Made by a program: the position numbers and the translations under genes. From an uncultured Burkholderiaceae bacterium (GTDB lineage Bacteria > Pseudomonadota > Gammaproteobacteria > Burkholderiales > Burkholderiaceae_C): 20,194 bases of DNA. The stretch is taken from contig CALIDR010000305.1 in the NCBI GenBank assembly GCA_938022295.1, positions 1-20,194 of the forward strand, read 5' to 3'. Below are positions 18,626-20,194 of this stretch, piece after piece (the first letter of the stretch is position 1; each line of letters starts with the position of its first letter). The notes beneath the pieces were generated by a model, which did no database searches, was not told where the DNA came from, and saw nothing but the letters and a program-made list of their open reading frames with translations.

Positions 18626-20041
18626 TCAGAGGCTGTAGTACATGTCGAACTCGACCGGGTGCGTCGTCATCCGGAAGCGCGTGACCTCGGCCATCTTCAG
18701 CTCGATGTAGGCGTCGATGTAGGCGTCGGTGAACACGCCGCCCTTGGTCAGGAACGCGCGGTCCTTGTCGAGGTAGTCCAGCGCCTGGTCGAGGCTCGAG
18801 CAGACGGTCGGGATCTTCGCGTCCTCTTCCGGCGGCAGGTGGTACAGGTCCTTGCTGGCGGCCTCGCCCGGGTGGATCTTGTTCTCGACGCCGTCCAGGC
18901 CCGCCATCAGCATCGCCGAGAAGCCGAGGTAGGGGTTGCAGGTGGGGTCCGGGAAGCGGCACTCGATGCGCCGGCCCTTCGGGTTGGCGACGTAGGGGAT
19001 GCGGATCGACGCCGAGCGGTTGCGCGACGAGTAGGCGAGCTTGACCGGCGCCTCGAAGCCGGGCACCAGCCGCTTGTAGCTGTTGGTGCCGGGGTTCGTG
19101 ATCGCGTTGAGCGCCCGCGCGTGCTTGATGATGCCGCCGATGTAGTACAGCGCGAACTCCGACAGGCCCGCGTAGCCGTCGCCCGCGAACAGGTTCTTGC
19201 CGTCCTTCCACACCGACTGGTGCACGTGCATGCCGCTGCCGTTGTCGCCGACGATGGGCTTGGGCATGAAGGTGGCGGTCTTGCCGTACGCGTGGGCGAC
19301 GTTGTGGATGATGTACTTCTGCAGCTGCAGCCAGTCGGCGCGCTGCACCAGCGTGCTGAACTTGGTGCCGATCTCCATCTGGCCGGCGGTGGCCACCTCG
19401 TGGTGGTGCACCTCGACCGGGAGGCCCATCTGCTCGAGCAGCAGGCACATCTCGGAGCGCATGTCCTGGAAGCTGTCGATCGGGGGCACCGGGAAGTAGC
19501 CGCCCTTGACGGTCGGCCGGTGGCCGCGGTTGCCGCCCTCGTAGTCCTTGCCGGTGCTCCAGGCCGCCTCCTCCGACTCGATACGCACGCCGCAGCCGGA
19601 CATGTCGATGTGCCAGTGGATGCTGTCGAAGACGAAGAACTCGGGCTCGGGACCGAAGTAGGCGGCGTCGCCGAGGCCTGAGGACTTCATGTACGCCTCG
19701 GCGCGCTTGGCCAGCGAGCGCGGGTCGCGCTCGTAGGGCTTGCCGTCGCCCGGCTCGATGACGTCGCAGGTGAGGAACAGCGTCGGCTCCTCGAAGAACG
19801 GGTCGATGTTGGCGGTGGCGGGGTCGGGCATCAGCAGCATGTCCGACGCCTCGATGCCCTTCCAGCCGGCGATCGACGAGCCGTCGAACGCGTGGCCGTC
19901 GGTGAACTTGTCTTCGCTGAACGCCGACACCGGCACGGTGACGTGTTGCTCCTTGCCGCGGGTGTCGGTGAAGCGGAAGTCGACGAACTTCACTTCGTTG
20001 TCCTTCACCATCTTCATGACGTCGGCGACGGTCTTGGCCAT
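18626..20041 (-). CDS. glnA: Glutamine synthetase, type I
   Basis: A 471-residue GSI enzyme that makes glutamine from glutamate, ammonia and ATP as a cytoplasmic dodecamer. Signatures are DGSSIAGW (53-60), YFGPEPEFFVFD (128-139) with metal-binding glutamates, VEVHHHEVATAGQMEI (209-224), KPIVGDNGSGMHVHQS (261-276), NRSASIRIPY (341-350), and the adenylylation loop KDLYHLPPEE (397-406), where Tyr400 is the regulated tyrosine. This indicates the GSI-beta form controlled by adenylyltransferase. Length is normal. The ATG at 20041 has AGGAG 8-12 bases upstream. The promoter upstream is of sigma-54 type, in keeping with the ntrBC genes downstream. Confidence 0.98.
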   Translation of the reverse strand: MAKTVADVMKMVKDNEVKFVDFRFTDTRGKEQHVTVPVSAFSEDKFTDGHAFDGSSIAGWKGIEASDMLLMPDPATANIDPFFEEPTLFLTCDVIEPGDGKPYERDPRSLAKRAEAYMKSSGLGDAAYFGPEPEFFVFDSIHWHIDMSGCGVRIESEEAAWSTGKDYEGGNRGHRPTVKGGYFPVPPIDSFQDMRSEMCLLLEQMGLPVEVHHHEVATAGQMEIGTKFSTLVQRADWLQLQKYIIHNVAHAYGKTATFMPKPIVGDNGSGMHVHQSVWKDGKNLFAGDGYAGLSEFALYYIGGIIKHARALNAITNPGTNSYKRLVPGFEAPVKLAYSSRNRSASIRIPYVANPKGRRIECRFPDPTCNPYLGFSAMLMAGLDGVENKIHPGEAASKDLYHLPPEEDAKIPTVCSSLDQALDYLDKDRAFLTKGGVFTDAYIDAYIELKMAEVTRFRMTTHPVEFDMYYSL

Positions 20042-20121
20042 CAGAAATCTCCTAGCGGGACGCTCGTGCAGGGGTTGGGGGAATGTTGGGGGAGGAAAGG
20101 CTGCCCGGCAGGGTCGCGTGA

Positions 20122-20138
20122 CGCCACGCCGGGTGGCG
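20122..20138 (-). repeat. Hairpin at the predicted 5' end of the glnA leader
   Basis: CGCCAC (20122-20127) and GTGGCG (20133-20138) form a perfect 6-bp stem with a 5-base loop. It starts right at the transcription start predicted from the sigma-54 promoter (about 20139), so the glnA mRNA would begin with a stem-loop. A 5'-terminal stem can protect an mRNA from decay. The rest of the roughly 98-base leader is C/A-rich with no riboswitch pattern that I recognise. Confidence 0.35.
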
Positions 20139-20149
20139 CGTTCCAATCT

Positions 20150-20165
20150 AGCAGAAACCATGCCC
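20150..20165 (-). promoter_or_regulatory. Sigma-54 promoter of glnA
   Basis: On the minus strand the sequence GGGCATGGTTTCTGCT matches the sigma-54 consensus TGGCACGNNNNTTGCW at most fixed positions, including the GG and GC pairs with exactly 10 bases between them. Transcription should start near 20139, about 98 bases before the glnA ATG. NtrC sites would be expected further upstream, mostly beyond the window edge; a single half-site-like GGTGCG is at about 20176-20181. A TAGATT directly after it (20144-20149) could serve as a weak sigma-70 -10. Confidence 0.72.
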
Positions 20166-20194
20166 GATCCAGGGGCGCACCCGGTCGGCACGGG

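Noticed and set aside
20176..20192. NtrC binding site upstream of the glnA promoter
   Set aside because: Only one half (GGTGCG) is close to consensus and the other half matches at about 3 of 6 positions. The region is cut by the window edge.

Overview
The window is GC-rich DNA (strong G/C third-position bias in every gene) from a betaproteobacterium, most likely order Burkholderiales. The reasons are the glnA - DUF4124 protein - ntrB - ntrC order with a convergent xthA nearby, and Nag-type gentisate genes of the kind found in Ralstonia, Polaromonas and Burkholderia relatives. This is inference from gene order and protein resemblance recalled from memory; no search was run.

Left edge (1-3288, + strand): the 3' end of an unrecognised helical protein, then a two-part protein with a lysozyme-like C-terminal domain, a stretch of about 375 bases with no gene I can support, and a membrane-anchored M14-like (DUF2817) peptidase.

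Centre (3300-10547, + strand): a compact eight-gene operon that should take up and degrade 3-hydroxybenzoate. Its genes encode 3-hydroxybenzoate 6-hydroxylase (giving gentisate), gentisate 1,2-dioxygenase (maleylpyruvate), a fumarylpyruvate hydrolase (fumarate and pyruvate), a glutathione-dependent maleylpyruvate isomerase, the three parts of a TRAP transporter (DctP, DctQ, DctM), and a hemerythrin-like protein. The promoter region carries a near-perfect 22-bp inverted repeat that looks like an operator. No transcriptional regulator for it lies in the window.

Right half: xthA (exonuclease III, + strand, TTG start) converges on a minus-strand group. Read from the right edge, that group is glnA behind a sigma-54-type promoter, a run of hairpins, a secreted DUF4124 protein, ntrB and ntrC. 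After a 54-base gap come an orphan TRAP-type periplasmic binding protein and a hybrid histidine kinase whose start overlaps the stop of the binding protein by 4 bases. The glnA-ntrBC part is the standard nitrogen-control module. The binding-protein/kinase pair looks like a separate extracellular-ligand sensor.

The parts most worth following up are the binding-protein/hybrid-kinase pair, the hemerythrin and TRAP transporter inside a gentisate operon, the operator upstream of that operon, and the lysozyme-like gene pair at the left edge. I see no tRNA, rRNA, CRISPR array, insertion sequence or prophage.
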